DNA of 64,000 bases, taken from the NCBI GenBank assembly GCA_029948255.1, contig JALIZF010001689.1:124001-188000 (forward strand), in the 5' to 3' direction. This DNA comes from Telmatactis stephensoni (taxonomy: Eukaryota > Cnidaria > Anthozoa > Actiniaria > Isophelliidae). The position numbers were made by a program, and so were the translations under genes. This document shows positions 21,893 to 32,875 of this stretch, in pieces. Position 1 is the first letter of the stretch, and each line of letters starts with the position of its first letter. The notes under the pieces were generated by a model. That model was not told the DNA's origin and did not search any database. It worked only from the letters and a program-made list of their open reading frames with translations.

Positions 21893-22638
21893 ATGCTGAG
21901 CTGTATAAGGGGACGTTTTTATGTACATCTTGAACTTGTCGCTATGTCCATTTGGAGGCCATTTGAGATTGAGGAGAACCAGACTACTAAAGAAAGTTCA
22001 AGCAAGGAAACTGGCGGTCATGGAAAAAAGAGAGAAAGAATGTCGATAAAGGTTGGAGATGAAGAGACAAAGATAGTAATGCAAGCATACCTACAAAGGG
22101 TCAACAGTGGCTGGAGAGCAGTGCTCAGTGAGGTCAAGAAAAAGATTTCAGAATCTGCCCTCAATTTAAGGCTGGTTGATTATTACACAAGTACGAAGAA
22201 AAAGTGTCAACTAGACGTATAAAACGAATTGTAAGACAGGAGCAACAGAGGCAAGCCGAAGTCTACCGCAAATTATCCTCAAAACAAAATGCTTCACCGC
22301 CCAGAAACCCAAAAGCTACACTTGAACCCGACGTTTCTTCTGATGAAGCAGGCCAAATAAACGAGGATAATGTCAGCATTGTGGAACACCAAATGCTCTA
22401 TGCAAAGAAACGCACCCCTCGAGAAAGGAAAGACAACAAGTTTAAAGCATTTGTTGACTCAGACGTCAGTACCGACAACGAAATGGAAAAACCTCCAAAA
22501 AAGAAACGACCATCCTTAAAAGAAGTGGCCTATGAGGCACAACAAGCACATACAAGGTTATGCGAGCAAGCAAGCTCAGTTATGAACATGATGCCAGACA
22601 TTTTCAGAAAATTAGACAAAAAGCTAGATGATTTGTAA
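21893..22638 (+). pseudogene. Harbinger companion gene (second ORF), frameshifted
   Basis: The frame 21893-22222 (ATG start) overlaps frame 22204-22638, which opens without ATG. A one-base shift in the A-rich stretch near 22195-22205 would join them into about 240 residues. The first half is basic and then helical (GDEETKIVMQAYLQRV, NSGWRAVLSEVKKKI), resembling a DNA-binding trihelical region. The second half is Ser/Asp-rich with KKKR nuclear-localisation-like sequence and a C-terminal helix ending KLDKKLDDL. By position and divergent orientation it corresponds to the Myb/SANT-like accessory protein that helps Harbinger transposases enter the nucleus. That function is inferred, not shown by a clear Myb signature. 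Confidence 0.55.
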
Positions 22639-22929
22639 TCAGTGCTGTTAGATCAATATTTCTGCAGAACTAGCGTGCTAATTCTAAAGTATTTGTTAAG
22701 AATAATGGAGAAAATGAATGTTGTTAAACTATACAATTCGACATGTAACAAATCGTGCATAAAACTAGTTCAAAAAGATCTCATTTTTCATTGAATGATG
22801 AATAAAGGATAAATTGATGTGGTGTGATATTTATCATTTGCATGCCCAACGATAACAATTGAACATTTACATCCCAATGGAACCAAAAGCGTCTAACGCG
22901 GAAAAACTCTACTAAGTTATTTTACGGTT

Positions 22930-23080
22930 TAGAGTGGTTTTCATAAACCTGTGAAACAAAAGTTAATTATTAGCTAGTAATAGCCAGATTCAAACAATAG
23001 AAAACAAAGGAATTAGCGACTAATAGTACTAAATACACTAAAATGTATTTCACGGGTTTATGAAAATCACTCTAAGTGTT
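22930..23080. mobile_element. 150-bp MITE beside the Harbinger element
   Basis: Ends TTTAGAGTGGTTTTCATAAACC and its inverted copy GGTTTATGAAAATCACTCTAAG, about 27 bp each. Some of its core (AACAATAGAAAACAAAGG) also lies at about 19963, left of the Harbinger element, so Harbinger may have landed in a related copy. Confidence 0.6.
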
Positions 23081-23224
23081 ATCGCTCTATATAATATAGA
23101 TAAATAAGTTGTTTATTTAGATAAGGGGGCTAAGACTAGACTTAAATACAAAACAGAAATGTAAATGAGGAGGAGAGAACGAGGTTGGAGGGGAAGGGTG
23201 TTAGCAGGGAAAAAAAACTATGCA

Positions 23225-26200
23225 CTAAATTAAATTGTGATGAATGAAAGGCGTTTTCAGACCAATACTATCGATACCAATATATTCATCTTCAATTTCC
23301 AAAATAGTTAGCAGTGATGAACGGATATTTTTCTTAAATATTGTTTTGTTGAGATTGCGAAAATTTGCAGGGATACAATCCCAAATCATTGGACCTGAAA
23401 TTGTAAAGGAAGATTTAAATGCTGCGATTCTACATGACTTCATATAAAAATTGTCAATTGAAGTTGAGCGTGTCCTATAGTTATGCACGTCACTCGATTT
23501 TTGAAAAAGATTTTGTATAGAAACTAGTGCACAGTTGCAGTTGATATCGTACATAAGATGAGCTGCTTTTTCAAAGTAAATCATTTCAACAGGAAGAAGA
23601 TTCGAATTTAGAAACAAAGGAATGGCATGCTCTTGCCAGTTTTGAAAATATATCAGTCTCATAGCACGTTTTTGGAGAACGAGTAATTGATTGAGGCAGG
23701 ATTTAGGGGCACGTCCCCAAGCAATTATGCCAAAAGACAAATACGGAAGAATTAGCGATGTATATAAGTTTTTGAGTATGTTAAAAGGGACTATGTGCCT
23801 TAATCTGGCAATAATACCTACTGTTTTACTAATTTTTAGAGAGATATAATTGATATGCTGTTTCCAGTTAAGATTGGAGTCAATTAAAACACCAAGATAT
23901 TTTACATAGTCCTTAAGTTCAAGAGAAACTCTTTTTTGATTATATATTACTATCAAATAATTTAATAACCGGTTGGTGATATAGTTTCTTCTGGTAGGGT
24001 CGAAAGATGACGAAATTAGATTTCTTAATATTTAGGGTGAGTTTGTTGGCAATGAGCCAGTCAGATAACTTAACTAATTCTCTGTTAACTACGTTTTCAA
24101 TGGTTTTCAGATTCTCATTAGCATATAGTATATTTGTATCGTCAGCAAAAAGATAAAATTCTAAGATAGTAGAAACACTAGAGATATCATTAATATATAT
24201 CAAAAATAAAAGGGGTCCTAAGACCGAGCCCTGTGGAACACCACATAGGGACTTATAATTTATTTAATAATATGTCATGATCAACAGTGTCAAACGCTTT
24301 ACTCAAATCAATAAAAACACCACATGAATATAATTTGTTATCCATATTACTTTGTATTTTATTAATCATGTCTAGAATAGCATGTTCAGTTGAGTGATTA
24401 TCTCGGAAACCATATTGCGTATCATTGATGATGTGTTTTTTATCAAGGAACGATTTCAGTCGTTTGTACATGAGTTTTTCGAAAATTTTGTTGAATAAGG
24501 AGAAAAGCGAAATAGGCATATAGTTATTTGGATCGGTTTCATCGTCCACCTTAAAAATAGGTATGATTTTACTAATTTTTAATTTTTTGGGGTATATGCC
24601 TGTTGATACAGAGGCATTGAAAATATGAGCTAGGGGTAGACTGAGGATATGTTTGCCGCATTTCAGAATGCGTACTGGGCACGAATAAAGGCCAGAAGAC
24701 TTGTTTAGGGGCAAAGTACCGATTTCACGTTCAATTTCAATTGGTTCTATTGTGAAAAAGAAAAGAGTCTTGAGGACACTTATTAGTTGAGTCTAGAAAT
24801 TCTGAAAAATGTTTTTCGGAGTGAGGTAGTTTAGCGGCAAGACGATGTCCACATGAAACAAAGTGGTCATTTAAAACACTGGCAATTTTGCGAGGTTCAT
24901 GGGTGAGAGTTGACGAAGGGTGAGCACGTAGAGCATTAACGGATTTGCGGTTGGACTTGCGCTTGTTGCCAATTAAATTACGAATGCCCTCCCAAGTCTT
25001 TCTCATATTGGTTATGTTGGAATCAAAATAAGATTGAAAATACATTTTTTACTAGCTCGGGTGAGGGTGACAATATGGTTTCTGTACAACTTGTACTTGA
25101 GATAATCACCAGAATTAAAGATATTGATTTTGATTTTAATAGAAGTTTTAATACCTTTATAGCCTGCGTGGCGGCTCTAGGGGATTGGGGAGGAGGGAAA
25201 AGGGAAGGGGGGAGGGGGAGGGGAGGAGAAAGAGGAGAAAGGGAGAGCCTGCACTCAACCCCCAGGTTTTTGTGTCAGTGCGGCCTCCAGAGGCCGCGCG
25301 TTCCAATTGGTCGAAATGAGGAATTGATTGACAAGGCAAAATCAAGCTTAAAGTTTTGTCGCCTCTTTGTCGCCATTTATAGTTGATTGTAACAAGAACA
25401 AGCAGTTGAAGATTTGCTTGCAGGAGGGTTTGTAGAGATTCTTCGACAGTTCCTTTAAGATAAACATATTCTGCGAAGATTGTTGTCGACACAATCCAAC
25501 GTTTAATAATTTGATTTTCTGTTTTGACCTTCGTCAGTTGACAACATAAATAGATCTTATTACCAACGGTCATTGCCGATTGTGGTGGCAAGGAAAAGAC
25601 AAATTTTTACAAACTTAAATAAGACATAATATCTACTGTGGCATTCAGTTCAAAAAGAAAAAAGGCTATGTAAAATATCAAAATTTACTGGCTTTTAAAA
25701 GTATGATTCTAAGGTAGTCTTTTCTACGAAGACAAGCATTATATAAATAATCTGACAGATATCTGTCAACGTACTAGCGTGCCTGGATTAGTTGTGTGAT
25801 TTCCTGTGCTTGAAAGCATGTATTTTTGGCCTTTTTTGTCGTGTAAACAGTAGAATATTTAAACCAGCTTAAGTTTTCCTTCTTATGGTGATTCCACTGT
25901 ATTTCCATAGTTTCTAAGCTAAACTTTTGTTAGTTGAATATCACATGAAATAGTTTCCGGTAAGGGCCGGTAAGATTTGATTGGCTGAGTTTGAAGTGGG
26001 TGGTACACGAAAACCTGGGGGTTGAGTGCAGGCTCTCCCTTTCTCCTCTTCCTCCTCCCCTCCCCCTCCCCCTCCCCTTCCCTTTTTCCTCCTCCCCAAT
26101 CCCCTATCCTCCTCCCCAATCCCCTAGAGCCGCCACGCAGGCTAATACCTTTAGTGATCCAAGGTTTCAGAAATTGCTTTGCTTTTCGTTTGGACATAAT

Positions 26201-26506
26201 TTTTATTGGAGCATGCTTTTGAACAATTTTGTTTAATTTGTTTTAGAAACACGAAAATAAACTTCTGGGATCAGTTTGGGTAACAGCGAAATCAATTTGA
26301 GATAAGTCTTGATTAAAAGAATTTTCGTCAAATTGTGAAAAGTCACAAAACTTATATTGTTTTAGTTGACACCTCTTTAATACCGCATTTAGGATACAGA
26401 ATTGAGAGAAGTGATCGCTTATGTCAGAAACTATATTACCACTAGCACTTAAATTGAAAGTAGTAAAGGAGATATTTGAAAATATAAATGAGTACCAACT
26501 GGTCAC
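23225..26506 (-). pseudogene. LINE (CR1/jockey-like), 5'-truncated and broken
   Basis: Reading on the minus strand from 26506: the end of an APE endonuclease (SDISDHFSQF), a linker, then reverse transcriptase with FIDLSKAFDTVDHDIL, IYINDIS, FADDTNILY and a C-terminal domain with YLGVLIDSNLNWKQHI and RTRSTSIDNF. Frames are 26243-26506, 24737-25045, 24253-24714, 23940-24203 and 23225-23956, joined by frameshifts. A stretch between the FDTVDH and YIND motifs (near 24250) is missing. An unrelated 985-bp element sits at 25160-26144. The 5' half of the endonuclease is absent. Confidence 0.85.
25160..26144. mobile_element. Foldback element with 9-bp target duplication, inside the LINE
   Basis: Ends TAGCCTGCGTGGCGGCTCTA and its inverted copy; the inverted arms run ~125 bp and include a purine-rich GGGAGGAG tract and CCTGCACTCAACCCCCAGGT. 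The direct repeat ATACCTTTA is at 25151-25159 and 26145-26153. A 9-bp duplication and long arms suit Mutator-like (MULE) elements. The ~700-bp core has no recognised gene. Confidence 0.8.
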
Positions 26507-26838
26507 GTGACCTGTTTTGACGAATAACTGCTTAAAGAGAGTTGAAGGTAAAATGTCTAAACGCCCAATTATTGAGAAATGACATTAAAACTTATTTCAT
26601 GCCACAGCTTTCAGGTACAGATAATAGCCATCTCCCCATTTTAATTCAAATTTTGGGGGTTTTGGAAGTGAGGTTCAAAGTCACGTGACAGCCAAATCCC
26701 AAAACTTTTCCTCCTTAAATGTTAATGTCATGAAGTTATGTGTCCATGCAAATTTTGGTAAGGATTGAGCAGAAAATGAGGATAGAAGAAAAATAAATTG
26801 ATTTTAACCACAATTTGCCTTCAACCCAGGCCTTAACA

Positions 26839-26962
26839 TACTTGAGTACGGGAGTACAAGGGAGTCTATGGGAGTGCTTGGGTGTCTATGGAAGTACAAG
26901 AGAATCTATGGGAGTACGTAGGATTCTATGGGAGTACGTGGGAGTCTATTGGAGTACGATCA
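26839..26962 (+). repeat. 20-bp minisatellite, block 3
   Basis: Continuation of the same array after the 7.4-kb insertion. Confidence 0.85.
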
Positions 26963-27045
26963 TTGGTGATAAAATAGAGGATGTTCATGTTAAAAAAGTT
27001 AACTCAAAAGGCAATTAAAGAAGATAGGTAATGAGGATCTCTCAC

Positions 27046-27091
27046 CTTGGACAAAGTGTGTAACTAATCATCTGTGGTGGTGTGCACAGAC
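27046..27091 (-). CDS. Possible 46-nt internal exon
   Basis: Minus-strand acceptor TTTATTGCAG at 27092-27101 and donor GTGAGA at 27040-27045 enclose a frame open in one phase only (LCTPPQMISYTLCP). It could be an upstream exon of the gene at 14745-17399, but its phase does not join directly to 17306-17399, so another exon would be needed between them. A small exon like this can occur by chance. Confidence 0.35.
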
Positions 27092-27169
27092 CTGCAATAA
27101 AGATGCCAAAATCCTAGTTAGAAAATGGCATGGATTTCCATATATATAATAGTAAATCTTATAATATGA

Positions 27170-27440
27170 TTGAGACGGGTTTCTTTTTTACTCATGGGAC
27201 TTTATATCGCTTAATATCCCGGTCAATATGAATTCAAGAGTTTTATCTACAAGGTCTTCCCTTGGATTTGTCTAGATAAATCACATGAATTTATAATTTC
27301 GTTCTTTCATCTATGTGTGGACACCGAGACTTGGAAATTTTCTTAGAGATATACTAAGTAGCGATTTTGGTGGGAAAAATTCCAACTCGAGACCTTCTGC
27401 ACTCATACCCGCTTTTAACTACTATACTACTGAGATAACT
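27170..27440 (-). mobile_element. tRNA-derived SINE, degenerate
   Basis: On the minus strand, GTTATCTCAGTAGTATAGT (A-box-like) starts near 27437 and GGTCTCGAGTTGGAA (B-box-like) lies near 27385, the layout of a tRNA head. A SINE body without coding follows. Not a functional tRNA: stems do not pair cleanly. Confidence 0.5.
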
Positions 27441-27441
27441 G

Positions 27442-28270
27442 ATGGAATCTTCTCAACAAAACAATCTTTTGTGTGTTATCATGAAGTTCGTTAGTGTTTC
27501 TCTGAATAGAATTGAAAAACAATTATTTAAGGTTTCCTTCTGGGAATTCAGTAACAAGGATCTAATTAGTGATTGCCTTTTTGAATCGCTTTTTTGTGAA
27601 ACCCTCCTCAATCATATAAGGCAGATTACGGCCCTCGGGATGTATATGGCTAAAAGCCTCGCTTTTTGGTATTTTATCATCCCTTCCATGTGGCTAATAA
27701 ATACCAATGGAAAGAAGGCAAATAAAAACAAGAAATGCCAACACCACAAGTTGTCTAAGAAGGAGCAGAAAATGACTTTGTGGCTGGAGCCTGGTTCAGC
27801 AGCTCATATGGCTCTAGAAGAGATAATTTGCAACAAGAGATTGCTGAAGGCCATGCAATTGCTTACTGAATCCATCATACAGGAGATTTATAAGTTTATT
27901 ATTCGCTTCTTTTGAAATACCTACTCAAAAGAAAGCACTTCTCCTATCAAGTGATGGTGGGTACACAGCTGACAATCTTGCAACAGACAATAAGCAACAG
28001 TCAAGAGTGGCAAGGGAATAGGAGAAGATCGGTACAAGGTAGTATTTCCAAAGAATCGTAAAGCCTGGGCGGCTAAACCAATCTTAGAAGACAACTCATA
28101 TCATACAGCTTTGTGACAACCCTAATGGATGAGGTTGCAGAGTACCACAAGGCTGGGAAAAAGAAACCAATTTCAATACCACCCCACATCCCTAAGAACA
28201 TTGCACCAATTGACAGACCAACACATCTCAAGAATGGGAAAGAAAATATAAAAGAAAGATGACTCACTGA
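27442..28270 (+). pseudogene. Decayed multi-copy gene fragment (WLEPGS family)
   Basis: The frame 27442-27915 contains KMTLWLEPGSAAHMALEEII, a pattern I associate with a large uncharacterised protein family found many times in cnidarian and fish genomes. The expected continuation (a CHTG-containing core) is missing or shifted. At about 28110-28256 another frame reads FVTTLMDEVAEYHKAGKKKP followed by PPHIPKNIAPIDRP, which fits the C-terminal tail of the same family. The gene is thus internally deleted and frameshifted. Its function is unknown; its spread suggests a mobile-element origin. Confidence 0.5.
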
Positions 28271-28385
28271 AAGAAAAAGCAAATTAACTGCTAGGTAAGT
28301 TGTTATTTAATTAAAATAGTTGACATAAACTGCTTTGTAAGATTTACTTTTCCTCGTTTTTAAACTAATTGGTTAAAACATTTAT

Positions 28386-28515
28386 TTGAATAAATAAATA
28401 AATAAATAAACAAACAAACAAACAAACAAACAAACAAACAAACAAACAAACAAACAAACAAACAAACAAACAAATAAATAAATAAATTAATTAATTAATT
28501 AATTAATTAATTAAT

Positions 28516-28550
<35 letters not shown>

Positions 28551-28552
28551 TG
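28386..28552. repeat. Self-complementary tetranucleotide array
   Basis: Runs of AAAT, CAAA (about 17 copies), AAAT, TTAA and TTTA follow each other. The first AAAT and last TTTA blocks are complementary, so the tract can fold into a long hairpin. Confidence 0.9.
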
Positions 28553-29585
28553 TGGATAAACTAAAAAAACAGTAGTAAATTCTACAAAGAACATGCGCAG
28601 TTTACATCTTGGTTTTCACGTGACGTCATCAGAGAACTTCAATATTTCGTATCGATCCCTAAAAGCTGGATCTGTAGTATGTTCTTTATATCCTTTCAAG
28701 AAGTTTTTCTGAATATTTGAGCTAATTTTCGTTGTTTGATTTTCGAGAGATCAAAATGTTGTCACGCATGCAACTATTGTCACGCGTTATAAAAAGATGT
28801 AAAACAGACAAATCTGCTACAAACTAGAAACATTTGGCTTGGTCTATAAACAAAACGTTTGTTTGTTTGACATCTGTATCAAAATAATCCATTAGCTGTT
28901 ATTTCTATGGGTTTTTTTTTTTGCCAATTCGCATTTTGTCCGCCATGTTGGTGGCGCCATACATTTCTTACTAGAATGAGTATATGAAATCGTTTATATC
29001 TTTGCAGTAAAAGTTCTTTTATTCTCGAAAATTTTCAAAGGTATGTAGTGGTACTTGTTCTTTACGTGAATTTACTTTGATTTCACTCAGAGTTCTGAAA
29101 TCTTCTGATATTTTGGTGACCCTCTGAGTGACACAAACACGGACTTCCATATTCTTACTACAGAATTAGCATTTGAAATGGTTAGGTTGTATCTTTGCAA
29201 CGAAAACTCATTTCAACTCGAAATTCTCCAGAAGTACATAGTTTTACTTGCTCTTTTGAATAAAAGCACTTTGATTTTACTCAGGGCTTTAAGAAAACGA
29301 CTAGAAAAACCGCTGGCCCAGATGACGGGCAAGATGGCGGCCTTCGTCACTGAGATATGATTATCGCTGTTTTTTGGAATTATTTCTCGGTTGAGTTACA
29401 AGGTCGGCCAAAAACACCTGGCAAGCAAAATAAGGGTACTCCGATTTATTATATGACAAAAGTAGGAGCGGAAAAGAGAGTTAAGAGAAAGTGAGAACTT
29501 TTGGAAAAATTCAGGAGTGGGAAGCGAATTTACGTAGAAAGAGTCACACCTATTACAGCGACAAGGAACCAGACAACTGAGAGCT

Positions 29586-30035
29586 ATGCGTGGCGATGAG
29601 ATACAAGAAATTTTGAGGAGTCACCCCTCAACGAGGAACACATTTCAAGGAGTGTATTCCGCCGACAGACTTCCAGAAACCATCAAAATGTTTCCAGCAG
29701 CATTTGTTGCAAATACACAACCCCATCACCATCCAGGGAAACACTGGTGTACATTTTATTTTACGGATGACGAGCATGGTGAATTTTTCGACTCTTTTGG
29801 TAGACGCCCAGAACGACTTGCACCTGAGTTCAAAGAATTTTTGGATCGAAACTGCAGATCATGGACTTATAACAACAAAAGACTTCAAAGCTTGACGTCA
29901 GCAGTATGCGGTCACTACTGCCTTTATCATCTCATAAACCGTTGCAACGGTGTTCCTGAGAGGAAAGTTTTCAGACGATTTGGCATTAATCGTAGACTGA
30001 ACGACGAGGTAGTTTTCGAGTTTTACTCTATTTAA
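29586..30035 (+). CDS. Adenain-like cysteine protease (Polinton PRO type)
   Basis: 149 residues from ATG. The order of active-site motifs matches the C5/Ulp1-fold proteases of adenoviruses and Polintons: GVYSADRLP near 22, His in GKHWC near 51, an acidic FFDSFGRRPE near 67, Gln in RLQSL near 100, and nucleophilic Cys in SAVCGHYCLYHL near 107. In Polintons it matures the capsid proteins encoded by the same element. The frame is intact, with no stop or shift. Just upstream (about 29400-29580) two short open stretches, one ending in RITA/NQTTESYAWR-like sequence, may be the tail of a neighbouring lost gene. No capsid substrate genes remain nearby, so any present role is doubtful. Confidence 0.8.
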   Translation: MRGDEIQEILRSHPSTRNTFQGVYSADRLPETIKMFPAAFVANTQPHHHPGKHWCTFYFTDDEHGEFFDSFGRRPERLAPEFKEFLDRNCRSWTYNNKRLQSLTSAVCGHYCLYHLINRCNGVPERKVFRRFGINRRLNDEVVFEFYSI

Positions 30036-31654
30036 AGTAAGTGCCAATAAAGCCTAACGAAATCCTTCTCAATCAAGAAATACATCATATAATAAACGAC
30101 GTTTAATAGACATATTTCTAAATAAAATCAACTCCTCTCTGAGAATTTAGCAGTTCAATTCTGAAAATGCAAACGAGATGACTTCAATGCAGGAATTATT
30201 AAATATACAAATACACTAGATACGAATTTTATACAATTTTCTATTTGCAAAACAATCTCATTGCTAAAGTACAATGAATGATGAGTAGTTTGGCTACTTA
30301 ACTGAATGCAATTCTTTAAGAACTAGAATCAAAATCAAACAAATGCCTGTTCCCCAGTACCAGGGCTTCATGCAAAAACTATCAGCGAAGCTATCCCATA
30401 ATTTCTTTAGTACCTTTGATATATATTTGTTTTAGTCAAATAAGTCAAAGTTTTTGCAAATTGCAGTATGCATATGTATATATTCGCTAGATATAGTGGA
30501 TAAAGAAAAATTGTTGCTTATGGATAGAAGAAAAAGGGAGCTGAACAAATTTAGATCGAATTACAATCAAGAGGAAGACCATCATAATAATTATACCACA
30601 GCTAATGATTTCCAACCAACCGAGGACCAAATTGAAACATTTATTAAAGATGTAAGGAAGAAAGTAGAGGTAAATTAACTCAATAAACAGAAATTCATAC
30701 AAAACAGTAACAATTGAAAATCTAACTGTAGATGAACCTTGTAACATTAACCCATTACCGGTGGAGTCACCAATACTATTAATAGAACTCTCGCTGATAG
30801 TCTACAAATGGAAAATAATGTACATTTGGAAAGAGAACAACCTATGACAACTAATTCACCAACGCAAGGTGTTATTACAGAAGATTACAGGCAACAAGTA
30901 GTTAGTAATGTTGCTGAGACTGTGAGGATGGGATTGGCTTCTAATACAGAGAACAATCAACAGTCATTTGATCAAGGATTGCAGGTAGTAGTTAATCTGT
31001 CTAGTAGAGTATTAACACCAGCAGAGTTGTCGTTGTTATCAAAAGGACTTAAGTTTTGCCCTACGCCAGTGGAAGTGAACCAATACCAATTAAGAAAGGA
31101 TATAAAAGACATTGTGAGACGCATAAGATTGAAGGAATTTTTCTTTGATAATAATGATAACGATGTGAATGGGTTCTAATTAACCACCATTTAAATCGAA
31201 ATCCAATTGGTGTCCTGAGAATAATAGACAGTTTGCGTTAGAAGTATATGTCAGTGAAGTGGAGAAAAGAGTAATGGCGCATGATTTCACACCTAAGATT
31301 AACAGAAATATGACCGTGAAGGAGGAGCAAGAAGCACCAAACAATCTAAAGAAGTATGAAGACATCATCATTAAGGAAGCAGATAAAGGATCAGCGGTGG
31401 TCATCATGGATAAGGACATATATGTACAAGAAGGTATGAGACAACTAACTGATAAAGATGTATATATATCATTAGACAATGACCCAACTGAAGAAATGAT
31501 AGAGAAAGTGAATGCGAAAGTTCAAAAGTTATACAAGGATGTCTACATCGATGAGAGTAATTTAAAGTATCTAACTGTCAACAGTGGAGCAAAAGCAGGA
31601 AGATTCTATTTATTACCGAAAATCCATAAGAAGGGTTGCCCTGGGAGACCAGTT

Positions 31655-32875
31655 ATTGCTGCGAGCGTAGCGAGCAGCGACTCTAATCTCGGTGGGCTTC
31701 CTGTCGCCGAGAGTATATAGGCAAAGCAAGCTCGATTTTTTCAACTGGAGATGATTTTTTTACGTCACAAAACGTCATCATAATGTTATGTATAGTCAGC
31801 GGTATCAGTTATGCCAACAAGTTCGGGTAACGACTGCGCACACCACGTTCTTCGAGCGTTCTTGGGTGAATTTTATTTGTAGTGAGAGCCTGTTGTTAGA
31901 GGCAAGTTTCATTCTTGTTATGAGAAACACCACATTATATGTACGTGGAAGTATTCGTCAAGGTGATGAACGATTTAGTGCCGCTTCTCGTGGAAGGCAA
32001 TGTTCTTTTATGAGTTTTTTAGCTTTGCTGTATGCTCAAGTTCATCCTGTTCGACAATGGAGTCGGTGTACGGTAAATCAGATACTTATTGAAGGAGATC
32101 GTATGTACTTGAATGCTCTAGAAAAATGTGAAATACCAGATGCTCAATCGATATCACTGCAGTATCTTCCCAGCCGAATCGATTGGTCTTCGCTCTTTGC
32201 TATTACTTTTAGTCATAGATACTTGTATATTATGCTATTTCCTAATATGAATGTTTGAAAATCCATTAAAAAAGTCACTTAGGTTATTATCATAAACAAC
32301 CCTTCAAATACCAGAATAAATTACCAAATGCTTAGTTTCATATACTGTAACATATTTCAGTTTCCATTGTTTAAGGGTGTACTGACATATATCGTTGCTG
32401 TGCAACAGTTGCTATGCAAAATAGGGTCTTATTTTGGCCGGTAAAATTGAATAGACGCACGCACGCGCGTTTTTGGCGCGAATCATTTAATTTCCGGTAG
32501 AGCGGCGCACACCTGACAAAAAGGACTCATTTTCGTTTTTATTGCGCATGCGCGGGATAAAAAGCTATAATCTTTGGCGAATTTCATCAAAACGAAGTGT
32601 TTTTTCAATATTTATATTCTTTACAGCCTTTTCTTCAAAGCCGAGCATGGGATTTGCGAAAAATTGAGAAATACGAAGGTTATTGGCATAAATCGATCAT
32701 TTTTGACGTTCAAAAAATCCTAAAAGGCTTATTTGGAAACCATCCTTAAAACCCATGCTCGATTCTATGCACCTTGGTCTCAAGATTTTCAAATTTCCCT
32801 AGCAACGGGCCATTTTTATATGTCAGTACACCCTTAATGTACTCGCAGCACTTTACTTTTGCTAAAAACCGCTAG
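31655..32875 (+). mobile_element. Insertion inside the Penelope-like RT
   Basis: The RT reading stops after GRPVIAA and resumes near 32880. The inserted piece starts with a small hairpin (GCTGCGAGCGTAGCGAGCAGC) and contains a protease-like frame (31788-32258) and a MITE at 32369-32836 with ends AAGGGTGTACTGACATATA / TATATGTCAGTACACCCTT and TA/TTA-type flanks. Confidence 0.6.
31788..32258 (+). pseudogene. Papain/OTU-like protease domain fragment, partial
   Basis: 156 residues with VRGSIRQGDERFSAASRGRQC, SFMSFLALLYA and WSRCTVNQILIEGDRMYLNAL. This is the N-terminal half of a cysteine-protease domain seen in many cnidarian and fish multi-copy genes, with the likely nucleophile Cys in GRQC. The catalytic His half is missing; the frame runs into unrelated sequence after about residue 130. 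The same domain, in another subfamily, occurs at 45600-46275 and 56437-57294. Peptidase C76 or OTU-like are my best fold guesses. Confidence 0.55.

Larger units (their letters stand above)
20016..22910. mobile_element. PIF/Harbinger DNA transposon with ~195-bp TIRs
   Basis: The arms 20016-20208 and 22718-22910 are close inverted copies (TTCCGCGTTAGACGCTTTTG, then GGGATGTAAATGTTCAATTG). They enclose two divergent genes, a HARBI1-type transposase (minus) and a companion gene (plus), the two-gene plan known for Harbinger elements. The exact target duplication is unclear (TTA on the left, TAC on the right). Confidence 0.85.
19434..26838. mobile_element. 7.4-kb TIR element nested in the minisatellite
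   Basis: Ends TGTTAAGGCCTG and CAGGCCTTAACA with TAC on both outer sides (19431-19433, 26839-26841). Similarity between the inverted arms continues patchily for about 270 bp (for example GCGTTTAGACATTTT-like sequence near 19700 and 26560). Inside lie a poly-T tract (19747), a Harbinger transposon and a 5'-truncated LINE. It seems to be an old element that later collected other insertions. Confidence 0.65.

Noticed and set aside
25157..25591. 144-codon minus-strand gene
   Set aside because: Lies wholly in the foldback element; part is translated purine tract and no motif is seen.
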